From Ga0077555 sp050250755 (GTDB taxonomy: Bacteria > Pseudomonadota > Alphaproteobacteria > Rhizobiales > Hyphomicrobiaceae): a stretch of 64,000 nucleotides of DNA. The position numbers and the translations under genes were made by a program. Below the pieces are notes generated by a model that had not been told where the DNA came from, did not search any database, and worked only from the letters and a program-made list of their open reading frames with translations. Shown piece by piece: positions 26,237 through 35,252 of the stretch (position 1 is the first letter of the stretch; each line of letters starts with the position of its first letter). Location of the stretch: positions 1-64,000 of the forward strand of contig JBFWOB010000016.1 of assembly GCA_050250755.1 (NCBI GenBank), in the 5' to 3' direction.

Positions 26237-26521
26237 TCAGCGCCCGCTAGCTCTCGGATGCGCTGGGGCACCCGCCTGATCAGCGAAGCGATTGGGATAT
26301 CTACTCTTCATCAGCAGCACACCGCACTCCCGGAGCGGTTGTGGGTCTGCTGAATCGTCACGTGCAGCCATCAATGCTTTTGCCAGGACTGCCCGAGCCT
26401 CCTCATATTCCTCGGGCGAAGAGATGGAAGATGTCGTCCAAGCTGTATCGAATGCCTTTCGGACCACCTCTAGTACATCTGGCCCGAAGGAGGCGCCTTC
26501 AATGATCCGTAACGCTTTCAC
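26237..26521 (-). CDS. Hypothetical protein, paralogue of 35996-36277
   Basis: A 94-aa protein. With a GTG start at 26521 it reads VKALRIIEGASFGPDVLEVV, then RKAFDTAWTTSSISSPEEYE and ends with a Pro-rich tail. The segments ALRIIEGASFGPDVL, ARAVLAKALMAARDDSADPQ and SRYPNRF align without gaps to the plus-strand gene at 35996, which supports both as real and decides the GTG start. AGTGGGG lies 6 bases upstream. No named family, probably helical and cytoplasmic. Confidence 0.7.
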   Translation of the reverse strand: MKALRIIEGASFGPDVLEVVRKAFDTAWTTSSISSPEEYEEARAVLAKALMAARDDSADPQPLRECGVLLMKSRYPNRFADQAGAPAHPRASGR

Positions 26522-26677
26522 AACACCCCACTTCAGGGCACCGACGATACTTTCAGTCCGACCTGCCAAAGCGTTTCCACGTCATGGTGCTTGCCAAGTG
26601 TGCTCCCTCCGGGGCGCCACGCACCAGATAACAGCATACGCTGGGAAGATGTCAATTTCGACCGAAGGAGCGCCGGT

Positions 26678-27139
26678 GTGGACCTCGAACTCAGCGACGT
26701 TTTCATGCGTCTGGCCGCGGCGGCCGTAGTCGGCGGGTTGGTCGGACTTAACCGAGACCTCGCGGACAAGCCCATTGGCGTAAGAACGCTTGGGCTCGTT
26801 GCTCTCGGCGCAGCCACGGTAAGCGTGGCCGGCATTCAAGTGGAGGGAATGGCCGAACACCCAGATGCGATGAGCCGCGTCGTCCAAGGTATAATTCAGG
26901 GGGTTATGGCCGGCATCAGTTTCGTTGGCGCCGGCGTCATTCTGCGCAATTCCGAGACCTGGACCGTGGAGGGCCTCACCACCGCTGCAACCGTTTGGAT
27001 GAGCGCGGCCCTGGGTATCGCATGTGGGCTCGGCGCCTGGCGCACCATTGCGATTGCAGCCCCAATAGCTATTGCGATGCTATTGTCCAGTGGTTGGATT
27101 GACAGCTTTAAGAGGCGTGGAGGCGGGGATAGCGATTGA
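26678..27139 (+). CDS. MgtC/SapB family membrane protein
   Basis: A 153-aa protein with four hydrophobic helices. It has the MgtC core: AAAAVVGGLVGLNRDLADKP, GVRTLGLVALGAATVSVAGI, ISFVGAGVILRNSETWTVEG and LTTAATVWMSAALGIACGLG. Only the membrane domain is present, with no C-terminal ACT-like domain as in Salmonella MgtC. GTG 26678 follows GAAGGAG with 7 bases spacing, and the family sequence begins there. MgtC proteins affect magnesium and pH stress and F-ATPase activity in known cases; the role here is inferred only. Confidence 0.9.
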   Translation: MDLELSDVFMRLAAAAVVGGLVGLNRDLADKPIGVRTLGLVALGAATVSVAGIQVEGMAEHPDAMSRVVQGIIQGVMAGISFVGAGVILRNSETWTVEGLTTAATVWMSAALGIACGLGAWRTIAIAAPIAIAMLLSSGWIDSFKRRGGGDSD

Positions 27140-27217
27140 CGCTGCGGTCTCATCAACCTCGGACAGTGAGGCTTCGAGGGAAAGATCGAGCGGCGTTATT
27201 CCTTGTATTCAGCCAAG

Positions 27218-28426
27218 TCACCGCGCAACGTGCTCGGGTCGAATGCCCAAGCCGATCAGTTTCCCGGCCAAGTGAGGCAACAACGGCCATCGTGCCATTG
27301 CACGCAGGAAGGCAGGAGCGCGCGCAGTTCCGTGCTCGACAGGTGGTCGTCGGCGTCGGCGCATCATCACTTGGAGCGTTTGCGTTGCCTTCGTCGGGAA
27401 GTTGCGCCGCCTTTGAACCTTTTTGAGATGCCGCGTATCCATACGGCCATCCAGCAAAGGAGCGGAAAGGATATTGGACGCCGCAATCGCATCTTGAATA
27501 GCAAGCCCAACGCCGACGCCCCCGATAGGCGACATTGCATGGGCGGCGTCACCAATGCACAGCACTCCCGGCCTCCACCACTGCTTCAGCCGATCGACGT
27601 CCACGCGCAGCAGCTTGATTTGATCCGAGGATGTAAGTTCTTCGAAGCGGTCACCCGGAAGGGCCGCAATTGCAGCCAACTTCTTCCTCAGCGACACAAG
27701 CCCTTCCCCGCGAACCTCGTCAAAGGTTCCTTTCGGGATAACATAGCCGCATTGCCAATATGCACCACGATCGATCAGGACGAGGCTCTGGCGTGGTCCG
27801 CCATGGCTCATTGCCTGCGGTATGTCTTCAGGGCGCCGCGACACCTGCATCCAGAGCACGTCGGTAGGTGCGCCGAGTTTTAGGATCTCCAGGCCTGCGA
27901 GACGGCGCACGACGGAGTTGCGGCCGTCTGCGCCAACAACAAGATCTGCGGGAATCGTGCTTTGAATGCCGCTCCTGTCCCGCACTTCAACGCCAGCCAC
28001 ACGTCCTTGCCGTCCCACCAAGCGGGTCACCTCCTTTCCCATGAGGAGCCGAAATGACGGTTGCGCCTTTGCTTTACGCGACAAGAATGCAAGAAAGTCC
28101 CATTGCGGCATGAAGGCCATATAGCGGCAGCGCGTCGGTAGGCGCGAAAAGTCAGCTATCGTCACCTCTTCGCCATCCATCGCGGCATAGAGCTTGGTCG
28201 CCTTCTGATGCGGCAAGCTCAGAAACTCGTCGAGATAGCCAAGCTCTGCCATCGCTTCCATCGTCGAGGGGTGAATCGTATCGCCGCGGAAATCCCGGAG
28301 AAAATCATCATGCTTCTCGACAACCGTCGTCTGAATGCCCGCGCGGGAAAGCAAAAGGCCGAGCATCAGTCCGGCTGGCCCGGCTCCGGCAATGCAGCAT
28401 GTCTGACTGTGGGTCTTCTCCGGCAC
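27218..28426 (-). CDS. FAD-dependent monooxygenase (PHBH fold)
   Basis: A 402-aa flavoprotein with the FAD motif CCIAGAGPAGLMLGLLLSRA near residue 10, the DG motif DLVVGADGRNSVVRRLAG, and the GD motif LCIGDAAHAMSPIGGVGVGL. This is the p-hydroxybenzoate hydroxylase group of single-component aromatic hydroxylases. A start at GTG 28426 is preferred: GGAGAGG lies upstream and the FAD strand follows shortly. The frame can extend to 28483. Basic R/K clusters sit near residue 360. The substrate is unknown; no partner reductase is needed. Confidence 0.88.
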   Translation of the reverse strand: MPEKTHSQTCCIAGAGPAGLMLGLLLSRAGIQTTVVEKHDDFLRDFRGDTIHPSTMEAMAELGYLDEFLSLPHQKATKLYAAMDGEEVTIADFSRLPTRCRYMAFMPQWDFLAFLSRKAKAQPSFRLLMGKEVTRLVGRQGRVAGVEVRDRSGIQSTIPADLVVGADGRNSVVRRLAGLEILKLGAPTDVLWMQVSRRPEDIPQAMSHGGPRQSLVLIDRGAYWQCGYVIPKGTFDEVRGEGLVSLRKKLAAIAALPGDRFEELTSSDQIKLLRVDVDRLKQWWRPGVLCIGDAAHAMSPIGGVGVGLAIQDAIAASNILSAPLLDGRMDTRHLKKVQRRRNFPTKATQTLQVMMRRRRRPPVEHGTARAPAFLRAMARWPLLPHLAGKLIGLGIRPEHVAR

Positions 28427-28676
28427 CTTCGGCCCCTCTCCGTACTCTTGTCGGCGACCACGCCGACGTTCGGACCCAGACACGAAGTCTATGTGCCTGC
28501 TTATTGCATGAGCAATCGCCCCGCGTGCTGACTTCTCCGATTTTTGTCGGCGCCATCAAGGCGAGAAGAGTACGAAGGAATCAAAAGTCCTGCGCCATCT
28601 GGTTGGACCGTCGAATGCGATAAGCTTGCGGCGACAGATGCATGACGCATTAGCGCGCTTCGCCGTTCCATGCAGC

Positions 28677-29669
28677 CTATAATGGCCAAGGTTCCTGGCT
28701 CGGACGAGAGGCTGTGCTGTCCGCAATCCTCTTGAACACAGCGTGCCGCAGCAGTCCTTCCGCCGTGACTTCGCGATAGGTCACCACCGCGGACAACGTC
28801 GGCTTCACCCACACCACCTTTTCACGGACCTTTATCGACAGTGGGCTGCGTTGGAGGACCAGAGGCTCAAGGCGCTGCCGCAGCTTGGCTGCCGTGCGCA
28901 TGGTGAAGCCCGTCCCCGCCCGACCCGCATAGACAAGGTCGGTTCCCTTCCAGCGGCCGAGGAGGAGGGATGCAACCCGGTCTCCCTCCGGCTTGAACCC
29001 GACGATCGGCAGGACCTCCTCCTTGCTGCATTTGAGTTTCAGCCAGGTGGCGCTGCGGCCCGATCGGTAGGGCGCGTCGGCGCGCTTGCAGATGATGCCT
29101 TCAAGGCCGCTGGCGCAAGCCTGCGCGAAGATGGTCCGGCCGTCGCTATCGGCATGGGAGCTGAAGTGAATGCGCGCTGAGGGCGACCCTTTCAGCAAGG
29201 TCGCCAGGACGCGCTTGCGTTCCGTTAAAGGCGCTCCGCGCACATCGAAGCCGTCCAGATACAGCAGATCGAAGGCATAGTAATGCATGCGACCGCTGTG
29301 CCCGCGCGCGAGATCACCCTGCAGGCTTTCGAACCGTGGAATGCCCGCCCCATCGGGGACGACGACTTCGCCGTCGAGAACGATGCTGTCGACCGGCAAT
29401 GCTTCCAGCGCGGTCGCTATCGGCTTGAAGCGATCGGTCCAGTCGTTGCCCTGCCGCGTGTAAAGGGTAGCCATGCCTTTCACGAGATGGGCCTGGATGC
29501 GGTAGCCGTCGAATTTCACCTCGAACAGCCAACCGTCGTCGGTGGGAATGTCCTTTTGCAGCACCGCCAGGCACGGTGGGACAAAACCGGTATACGGCAC
29601 CGCTGACGCACCCGCCAGCATGCGGGCAAGAAACCGTGCCGGAGAACGATGGGTTGCGGTTCGCCTCAC
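28677..29669 (-). CDS. Small ATP-dependent DNA ligase (LigC/LigD-ligase type)
   Basis: A 330-aa protein with nucleotidyltransferase motif I KFDGYR (the Lys is the AMP-accepting residue, in EVKFDGYRIQAHL), motif III/IIIa VLDGEVVVPD and HYYAFDLLYLDG, motif IV EGIICKR and motif V WLKLKCSKEE. An OB-fold domain follows (VGFKPEGDRVASLLLGRWKG). It lacks the polymerase and nuclease domains of LigD and resembles LigC-type ligases for nick or end joining. Its ATG overlaps the end of the small frameshifted gene at 29666. It lies 8 kb from ligD, giving two ATP-dependent ligases in the cluster. Confidence 0.93.
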   Translation of the reverse strand: MRRTATHRSPARFLARMLAGASAVPYTGFVPPCLAVLQKDIPTDDGWLFEVKFDGYRIQAHLVKGMATLYTRQGNDWTDRFKPIATALEALPVDSIVLDGEVVVPDGAGIPRFESLQGDLARGHSGRMHYYAFDLLYLDGFDVRGAPLTERKRVLATLLKGSPSARIHFSSHADSDGRTIFAQACASGLEGIICKRADAPYRSGRSATWLKLKCSKEEVLPIVGFKPEGDRVASLLLGRWKGTDLVYAGRAGTGFTMRTAAKLRQRLEPLVLQRSPLSIKVREKVVWVKPTLSAVVTYREVTAEGLLRHAVFKRIADSTASRPSQEPWPL

Positions 29670-30075
29670 GTTTTCTTTCTGGGTTTTTTCCTGGCGCGCG
29701 TCGGCTGCGCGTCGTTCGCCGGGATGCCTCGCGCGCTTTCCGTCAGCGCCTCACGCAATGTTACCGGGCGGTTGTGCTTCTTCAAGAGGTCCCACGTCGC
29801 CTCGTCCATGAGCTCCTGCACCGATTTCATGCTGTCGTGACTAGCAACGTCAGCGCCTGCCAGGTCTGGCCGTCGAATGCGATAAGCTTGCGGATCGTGG
29901 CTGGTTCCTTGGCGGACATGGAAATGGCCCTCGAGGCGAAGATGCATGGAGCCCGACACCTGGCGAAGATAGGCGCTTGATAGGCCGGCGTGCCAGAGCC
30001 AGCCGCCATTTTCTGACGACCCGGACCGGTCACGGGCGCGGCCTGCTTCCGCGCCGCTTTTCGCGGTCTGGCCAT
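29666..30075 (-). pseudogene. Frameshifted small protein before the ligase
   Basis: Two frames together make one plausible protein. The first, from ATG 30075, reads MARPRKAARKQAAPVTGPGR and runs to KLIAFDGQTWQALTLL, then quickly hits a stop. The second continues HDSMKSVQELMDEATWDLLK, then KHNRPVTLREALTESA to a stop at 29666. The join near 29838-29846 needs a one-base shift. The pattern fits small rhizobial ribbon-helix-type proteins ending in K-x-L-Q-E-L-x-x-E-A. If the shift is real, only the 54-aa C-terminal part (ATG 29830) could be made; it overlaps the ligase start by 4 bases. Confidence 0.6.
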
Positions 30076-30182
30076 TCTCCGCCGAATGTGGCCTTGAAAC
30101 GCTCGGCATCCTCTCTCTGGGCAAACGCAAACACCTTGTAGATGACGCCGTCCGCCGCATGGCTGTGCCCGAGCGGGTCCAT
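30030..30182 (-). CDS. Small frame, possibly truncated protein
   Basis: A 50-aa frame, MDPLGHSHAADGVIYKVFAF then AQREDAERFKATFGGEWPD. The segment FAFAQREDAERFKATFGGE looks like a genuine small-domain C-terminus, in which a strand is followed by a helix handling E-D-A-x-x-F. Upstream in frame there is no good start, so it may be the end of a decayed gene. It overlaps the beginning of the frameshifted protein in another frame. Confidence 0.35.
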   Translation of the reverse strand: MDPLGHSHAADGVIYKVFAFAQREDAERFKATFGGEWPDREKRRGSRPRP

Positions 30183-31131
30183 GTCGAGACCTTCGCAGAA
30201 GTCGTGCGTAACATTTCGTCTTATATGACGATAATCACGGTATTAGGACATTCTAGGCGGCCCTAGTAGCCCTTGCGCGACGCGCGGTCCGTACTCGACC
30301 TTGCGTGGGTCATTGGCCCGTTCCGGGGGAGGGTGTGTCGGTCATTTGCACTGAATATCTCGGCAGCGGGTGTCAATTTTCGTTAAGGCCACGCGAATTA
30401 CCCTTGAGGGCCCATTATATTGTTTGATTTAATTATTTAGGAATTGACGGTGCGGCATCTATTTGGATTCAACCTTGCCCGTGGACAACTTTGATGAACT
30501 CCTCAGAGGTCAGCCGACAAATGACGAGCGTCCCCTTTTTTAGTTGGCGACCGGCAATTTCTTGACTCACGGCCGGATCGGCCAAATAAAAAACATCTCC
30601 CTAAAATCAAAGAATACATGAGCATTTGAGCGCTTCCATTTCTCGATGAACTGGCTACTTCGGCTAGCCCAATGCATGATGGCGTATTGGTGGCCTTGGT
30701 AACACACCGATTTTGCGCCGGTGGCTCACGAGAGATAAAATGAAGTCTGGTGGAAGCTACCCTCATCATGAAGATGGATCAGCCAAAACATGCGATGCGC
30801 CTTCGTATATGTATGCGCTTCTTTGAGAGACTGTCGCTAGCGCCGTAACCGCGCTCGACGCGTAACGGGAATTCGGTACCGCAGAGCCGACCGCTGAATA
30901 TCTCTGCAGGAAAGAAAAGAAGGCCAAGCGAGAATATGCGTCGTCAGCGACAAATACCAAATAGCGTCTAGCCCGAATAAGCCTACTCCTCGGATAAACC
31001 GCCCGCTCCGACGCAGACAACCCCAAGCGACAAATTCAACCGAAGCGTAACGATTATCTCAGCACTGGCGGTCCCAATGGCTAGCGATATGAGAAGAAAT
31101 TTGCAGTTCAAGGCGGTTCGCAGCAGGGCTG
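30183..31131. other. Intergenic, unusually AT-rich in part
   Basis: About 0.95 kb with no gene I can support. The section 30400-30460 is clearly AT-rich against the surrounding DNA. Leftward frames at 30503-30769 and 30766-31026 have no ribosome site and Ser/Arg-rich translations. Likely acquired or decayed DNA downstream of dnaE2. Confidence 0.45.
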
Positions 31132-34100
31132 CTAATGAAAATCCCGCGACTTGAACCCTGCCGGTCTTGATGAATATCGCTTTTGGATGTCTCGCGGGTC
31201 ATGCCCTGGATTCTTGATGTGGTCGGCGCGGGCCAGCGGCGGGTCGATGCCGTTCCGGTCGGCAAGGGTGTTCAAGTGCTGGCTGAGGTCAACCAGGCGT
31301 CGGGCGACGACATGAATAATGATGCCCTCCCGCTGCAACGGGCCTTCCACGCCGAGCAGCCTGGCGCCCATCACCACCCTGCGGAAGCGCTCGAACACCT
31401 TCGGCCAGACGATAATGTTGGCGATGCCGGTTTCGTCTTCGAGGGTGGCGAAGATCACCCCGCTCGCGGTCGCAGGGCGTTGCCGCACCAGAACAAGGCC
31501 CGCCACCTTAAGGCGGCGATTGTTGGGCCGTGATGCGAGCTTTTTGCAGGGCGTGAACCCCATCGCCGCCATGTCATTGCGCAGCAGGGCCATCGGGTGG
31601 GCTTTCAGCGACAGGTGCAGGGTTTCATAGTCGGTGACCACATGCTCGCCGAGGGTCATTTCCGGAAGCTGGGCATCCGGCATCTCCAACACTTCGTCCT
31701 CGCCGCGATAGGCAAATAGCGGCAGGGGTGGCGCATCGGGCAGTCCCTCCGCTTCCCACAGGGCTTCCCGCCGGTCGAGACCGACGGAGCGGAACGCATC
31801 CGCTTCCGCAAGCTTGGCGAGGGTGCGCGCCCGCAATCCCGCACGGCGCCACAGCTGCCGGAGGTCGGGATAGCCGTTGCCACGTAAGGACACCAAGCGT
31901 TCGGCTTCCGCGCCCGCAAGCCCGGTGACTTGGCGCAGGCCCAGCCGCACCGCGAAACGGGATTGCGTCTCCGGTGCCGGCTCCAGAGTGCAGTCCTGCT
32001 CTGAATGGTTGATGTCCACGGGCAGCACATGCACGCCGTGGTCACGCGCATCGCGCACGATTTGCGCGGGCGCGTAAAAGCCCATCGGCTGGCTGTTGAG
32101 CAATGCGCAGGCAAACGCGGCCGGATAATGGTGCTTGAGCCACGCAGACACGTAAGCGAGCTGAGCGAAGCTGGCGGCGTGGCTTTCGGGGAAGCCGTAT
32201 TCGCCGAACCCTTCGATCTGGTTGAAGCAGCGCTCCGCGAAATCGGCGTCATAGCCGTTGCGCGCCATGCCGTTGATGAACTTCTCGCGGAAGGTGTGAA
32301 TTGTGCCGGTATGCCGGAACGTCGCCATGGCGCGGCGCAGGCCATCCGCTTCATCGGGCGTGAACCCGGCCGCGACGATGGCAATCTTCATGGCCTGCTC
32401 CTGGAAAAGGGGGACGCCGAGCGTCTTGCCCAGCACCTCCTTCAGCGCCGGCGACGCGTAGGTGACGGGCTCCTGGCCACAGCGGCGGCGCAGGTAGGGA
32501 TGGACCATGTCGCCCTGGATGGGGCCGGGACGGACGATGGCCACCTCGATGACCAGATCATAGAAGCAGCGCGGCTTCAGGCGTGGCAGCATGGTCATCT
32601 GCGCGCGGCTTTCGACCTGGAACACACCGATCGAATCCGCATTGCACAGCATGTCGTACACGGCCTGATCGTCCTGCGGCACCGAAGCAAGACTGTAATC
32701 TTCGCCGTAGTGCTGCCGGATGAGGTCGAAGGCCTTGCGGATGCAGGTGAGCATGCCGAGAGCCAGCACATCGACCTTCATCAGGCGAGCGGCCTGCAGG
32801 TCATCCTTATCCCACTCGATAACGGTGCGCTCGGCCATGGCCGCGTTCTCGATCGGCACCAGCTCGGCCAACGGCCCACGCGTGATGACGAAGCCGCCCA
32901 CGTGCTGCGACAGGTGGCGCGGAAAGCCCACCAGCTCGCGCGCCAGCGAGAGCACCATGGCAAGGCGGGGATCGTCCGGGTTCAGGCCGCCTTCGCGCAC
33001 TTGGTTGTCGGTGGTGACATTGCCGCTCGTGCCCCAGATGCCTTTGGCCAGGCCGCCAACGATATCCTCCGAAAGCCCCATCGCCTTGCCGACATCGCGC
33101 ACGGCAGACCTGCCGCGGTAGCTGATAACGGTCGCGGCGAGGCCGGCGCGGTCACGGCCGTACTTGTCGTAGATGTATTGGATCACTTCCTCGCGGCGCT
33201 CATGCTCGAAATCCACATCGATGTCGGGAGGTTCGTTGCGCGCGGCGGAGATGAAGCGCTCGAACAGCAGATCGTGATGGGCGGGATCGACCGAGGTGAT
33301 GCCAAGGCAATAGCAGACGGAGCTGTTGGCGGCCGAGCCCCGACCCTGGCAGAGGATTGCCCGGCGGCGGGCAAAGCGCACGATGTCATGTACGGTCAGG
33401 AAGTACGGCGCGAAGTCCAGTTCCGCGATAAGCGCCAGCTCGTGCCTGACATTGGCGCGCACCTTGTCCGGCATCCCGTCCGGGTAGCGTTCACGCGCAC
33501 CGATCCAGGCCAGGCGCTCCAGCTCCTGCTGCGGCGTGCGCCCCTCCGTGGTCACTTCGGTCGGGTATTCATAACGCAGTTCGTCGAGGCTGAACCGGCA
33601 GCGTTCCGCGATGTCCACGGTGCGCGCGATGGCATCCGGATGATCGGCAAACAGCGCCGCCACGTGTTCGGGCGCTTTCAGGTGGGCTTCGGCGTTCGCT
33701 GTGAGGCGATATCCAGCCTGCTCGATGGTGCAATGTTCGCGAATGCAGGTGACCACATCGTGCAGCCGCTTCCGGTCGGGGTGGTGATAGTGCACATCGT
33801 TGGTGGCGACCAATGGCGTGCCGCACCTGTCGGCGAGCTCCGCCAGCGTCGCCAACTGCGCCTTGTCGTTGCCGCGAAAGCGGTGCGTTCCGGCGAGATA
33901 AGCGCGACCAGGAAAGGCTTCGGCAAGCTGCTCGAGGAAAACCGCGAAGGCTTCGGCGCCGTTCGCCGCTTTGGCATTGTGGGCAAGCCCACTCTCGCTC
34001 TGCACAGCCAGAACAATCTGCCCTTCCGCATGGGCCAGCACGTCGGCGAGGTTCAGCCAGCATTGGCCTTTGGGGGCGCGGCGGCGGCCAATGGTGATGA

Positions 34101-34386
34101 TGCGCGACAGGCGGCCGTAGGCCTGCCGATCGGTTGGGTAGACCAGCAGGCTCGGTGCATCGGTGAGGTCAAGCCGTGCACCGACCACGAGGCGGATGCC
34201 TGCCTCCTTCGCGGCGGCATGGGCGCGCACGATGCCGGCCAGTGAATTGCGGTCGGTGATGGCGAACGCCTTGAGGCTAAGGGCAGCCGCCGTCATCGCC
34301 AGTTCTTGCGGATGAGAGGCCCCGCGCAGAAAGCTGAAATTGCTGGTGATTTGCAGTTCGGCGTAGGCTGGAAGCACACGCGGCAC
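31132..34386 (-). CDS. dnaE2: Error-prone DNA polymerase DnaE2
   Basis: A 1084-aa DnaE2 protein. It has an N-terminal PHP domain (YAELQITSNFSFLRGASHPQ, ITDRNSLAGIVRAHAAAKEA) and the polymerase core with catalytic aspartates in PPDIDVDFEHERREEVIQYI. LCQGRGSAANSSVCYCLGIT and GFGEYGFPESHAASFAQLAY also fit, and a C-terminal OB fold (ASGVIFATLEDETGIANIIV) follows. DnaE2 performs SOS-induced translesion synthesis with ImuA and ImuB, which are not in the window. A LexA box sits 38 bases before its start. A full-length antisense frame (32005-34245) is judged a shadow. Confidence 0.97.
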   Translation of the reverse strand: MPRVLPAYAELQITSNFSFLRGASHPQELAMTAAALSLKAFAITDRNSLAGIVRAHAAAKEAGIRLVVGARLDLTDAPSLLVYPTDRQAYGRLSRIITIGRRRAPKGQCWLNLADVLAHAEGQIVLAVQSESGLAHNAKAANGAEAFAVFLEQLAEAFPGRAYLAGTHRFRGNDKAQLATLAELADRCGTPLVATNDVHYHHPDRKRLHDVVTCIREHCTIEQAGYRLTANAEAHLKAPEHVAALFADHPDAIARTVDIAERCRFSLDELRYEYPTEVTTEGRTPQQELERLAWIGARERYPDGMPDKVRANVRHELALIAELDFAPYFLTVHDIVRFARRRAILCQGRGSAANSSVCYCLGITSVDPAHHDLLFERFISAARNEPPDIDVDFEHERREEVIQYIYDKYGRDRAGLAATVISYRGRSAVRDVGKAMGLSEDIVGGLAKGIWGTSGNVTTDNQVREGGLNPDDPRLAMVLSLARELVGFPRHLSQHVGGFVITRGPLAELVPIENAAMAERTVIEWDKDDLQAARLMKVDVLALGMLTCIRKAFDLIRQHYGEDYSLASVPQDDQAVYDMLCNADSIGVFQVESRAQMTMLPRLKPRCFYDLVIEVAIVRPGPIQGDMVHPYLRRRCGQEPVTYASPALKEVLGKTLGVPLFQEQAMKIAIVAAGFTPDEADGLRRAMATFRHTGTIHTFREKFINGMARNGYDADFAERCFNQIEGFGEYGFPESHAASFAQLAYVSAWLKHHYPAAFACALLNSQPMGFYAPAQIVRDARDHGVHVLPVDINHSEQDCTLEPAPETQSRFAVRLGLRQVTGLAGAEAERLVSLRGNGYPDLRQLWRRAGLRARTLAKLAEADAFRSVGLDRREALWEAEGLPDAPPLPLFAYRGEDEVLEMPDAQLPEMTLGEHVVTDYETLHLSLKAHPMALLRNDMAAMGFTPCKKLASRPNNRRLKVAGLVLVRQRPATASGVIFATLEDETGIANIIVWPKVFERFRRVVMGARLLGVEGPLQREGIIIHVVARRLVDLSQHLNTLADRNGIDPPLARADHIKNPGHDPRDIQKRYSSRPAGFKSRDFH

Positions 34387-34423
34387 GGGCCGTTACCCTG
34401 ACATTGCTGACCGGCACTGATAA

Positions 34424-34438
34424 GAACAAATAAAGAAC
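34424..34438 (-). promoter_or_regulatory. LexA box of dnaE2
   Basis: GAACAAATAAAGAAC is GAAC-N7-GAAC on the plus strand, which on the coding strand of dnaE2 is GTTC-N7-GTTC, the alphaproteobacterial LexA operator. It lies 38 bases upstream of the dnaE2 start, overlapping the expected promoter. This predicts SOS induction of dnaE2. Confidence 0.88.
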
Positions 34439-34733
34439 ATTGTCAAGCGTGGCACGCAAGCTGTTCATAATAGCACGACGCACAATCTGGTGATGCCGGC
34501 GGCGTGGAACGCGTCACTTTATCGAGCCCGAGCGGTTTGGCGCGGCGATTGATGCTACGGTAGCAGAGCCGGCGGGCGGAGGGAGCACCTTGGTTCTTTG
34601 TCCCAGCGGCAGACGGCAAGTTGCGGAGTTGGGCTCGCATCCGCCGGCCGGCTTGGACGATCGGGCCATGAACTCCCGCAGGACGCTCAGTGACCTTCAG
34701 CTCCCGCTCACATTTCCTTAATGCTTTCTTTGC

Positions 34734-35123
34734 ATGATGCGTCCCCTGACGAAGGGAGCCACCATCCCGAGAAATCATCTAGTTGCGTTGACCGGTATTA
34801 TGGCTGCCATTGGCGCCGCCGGTATATCGTGGGTCCTATATGGCGGCTCTTCCTGCAATATTGAGGTGACCCCCGCCCAATCCTTGGCGTTCGAGATCGA
34901 TGCCGCATCGAAACGGGGTTGCAATGAGGCGACCGTGATCCATCATTGTCCTAACGGCAAGGTGAGCACCTCAACTGCCCTCGTTCCGACCCCGGCGACA
35001 CTTGCCGCTCTGCAAAGGATTGCGACAGGTGCAAAAAATTCGCGTCTGTTGATTCCGATCGAATTGGACGGGCAGATTCATCAGCAAGTCGACCTTCCGA
35101 CCGCAGACCCGACGGCATACTGA
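34734..35123 (+). CDS. Hypothetical membrane-anchored protein
   Basis: A 129-aa protein with one hydrophobic segment (about residues 17-37: VALTGIMAAIGAAGISWVLY) followed by an exported-looking domain with three Cys (SSCNIEV, RGCNEATVI, HHCPNGK). The likely topology is an N-terminal anchor with the Cys-bearing part outside the cytoplasm, where disulfides could form. The ATG pair at 34734/34737 leaves the exact start open. No family recognised. It precedes the tRNA-like gene. Confidence 0.6.
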   Translation: MMRPLTKGATIPRNHLVALTGIMAAIGAAGISWVLYGGSSCNIEVTPAQSLAFEIDAASKRGCNEATVIHHCPNGKVSTSTALVPTPATLAALQRIATGAKNSRLLIPIELDGQIHQQVDLPTADPTAY

Positions 35124-35162
35124 ACAGGCCCACGCAAGAAACGTGGGTTAGTCGTGCGTTGT

Positions 35163-35252
35163 GGAGGAGTGGCTGAGAGGTTTAAGGTACCGCGCGCCTA
35201 AGCGCGGCATGCCCCATGGGTATCGGAGGTTCGAATCCTCCCTCCTCCGCCA
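35163..35252 (+). tRNA. tRNA-Ser-like gene with abnormal anticodon loop
   Basis: A class II tRNA cloverleaf. The acceptor GGAGGAG (35163-35169) pairs with CTCCTCC (35242-35248), followed by discriminator G and encoded CCA. The T arm is GGAGG-TTCGAAT-CCTCC, and the long variable arm is TGCCC-CAT-GGGTA. The long arm and G73 are serine identity features. The anticodon stem CCGCGC/GCGCGG (35190-35195, 35202-35207) encloses a 6-base loop, GCCTAA, instead of seven. Opening the last pair gives eight. Neither form puts a U at position 33 before a serine anticodon. It may be a decayed tRNA-Ser or one with unusual function. Confidence 0.75.

Noticed and set aside
30503..31026. Two leftward frames in the AT-rich spacer
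   Set aside because: No ribosome site, Ser/Arg-rich translation and no neighbour relationship.
32005..34245. 746-codon open frame on the plus strand inside dnaE2
   Set aside because: Fully antisense to dnaE2, which has all polymerase motifs. High-GC codon use creates such shadow frames; no ribosome site or domain is seen.
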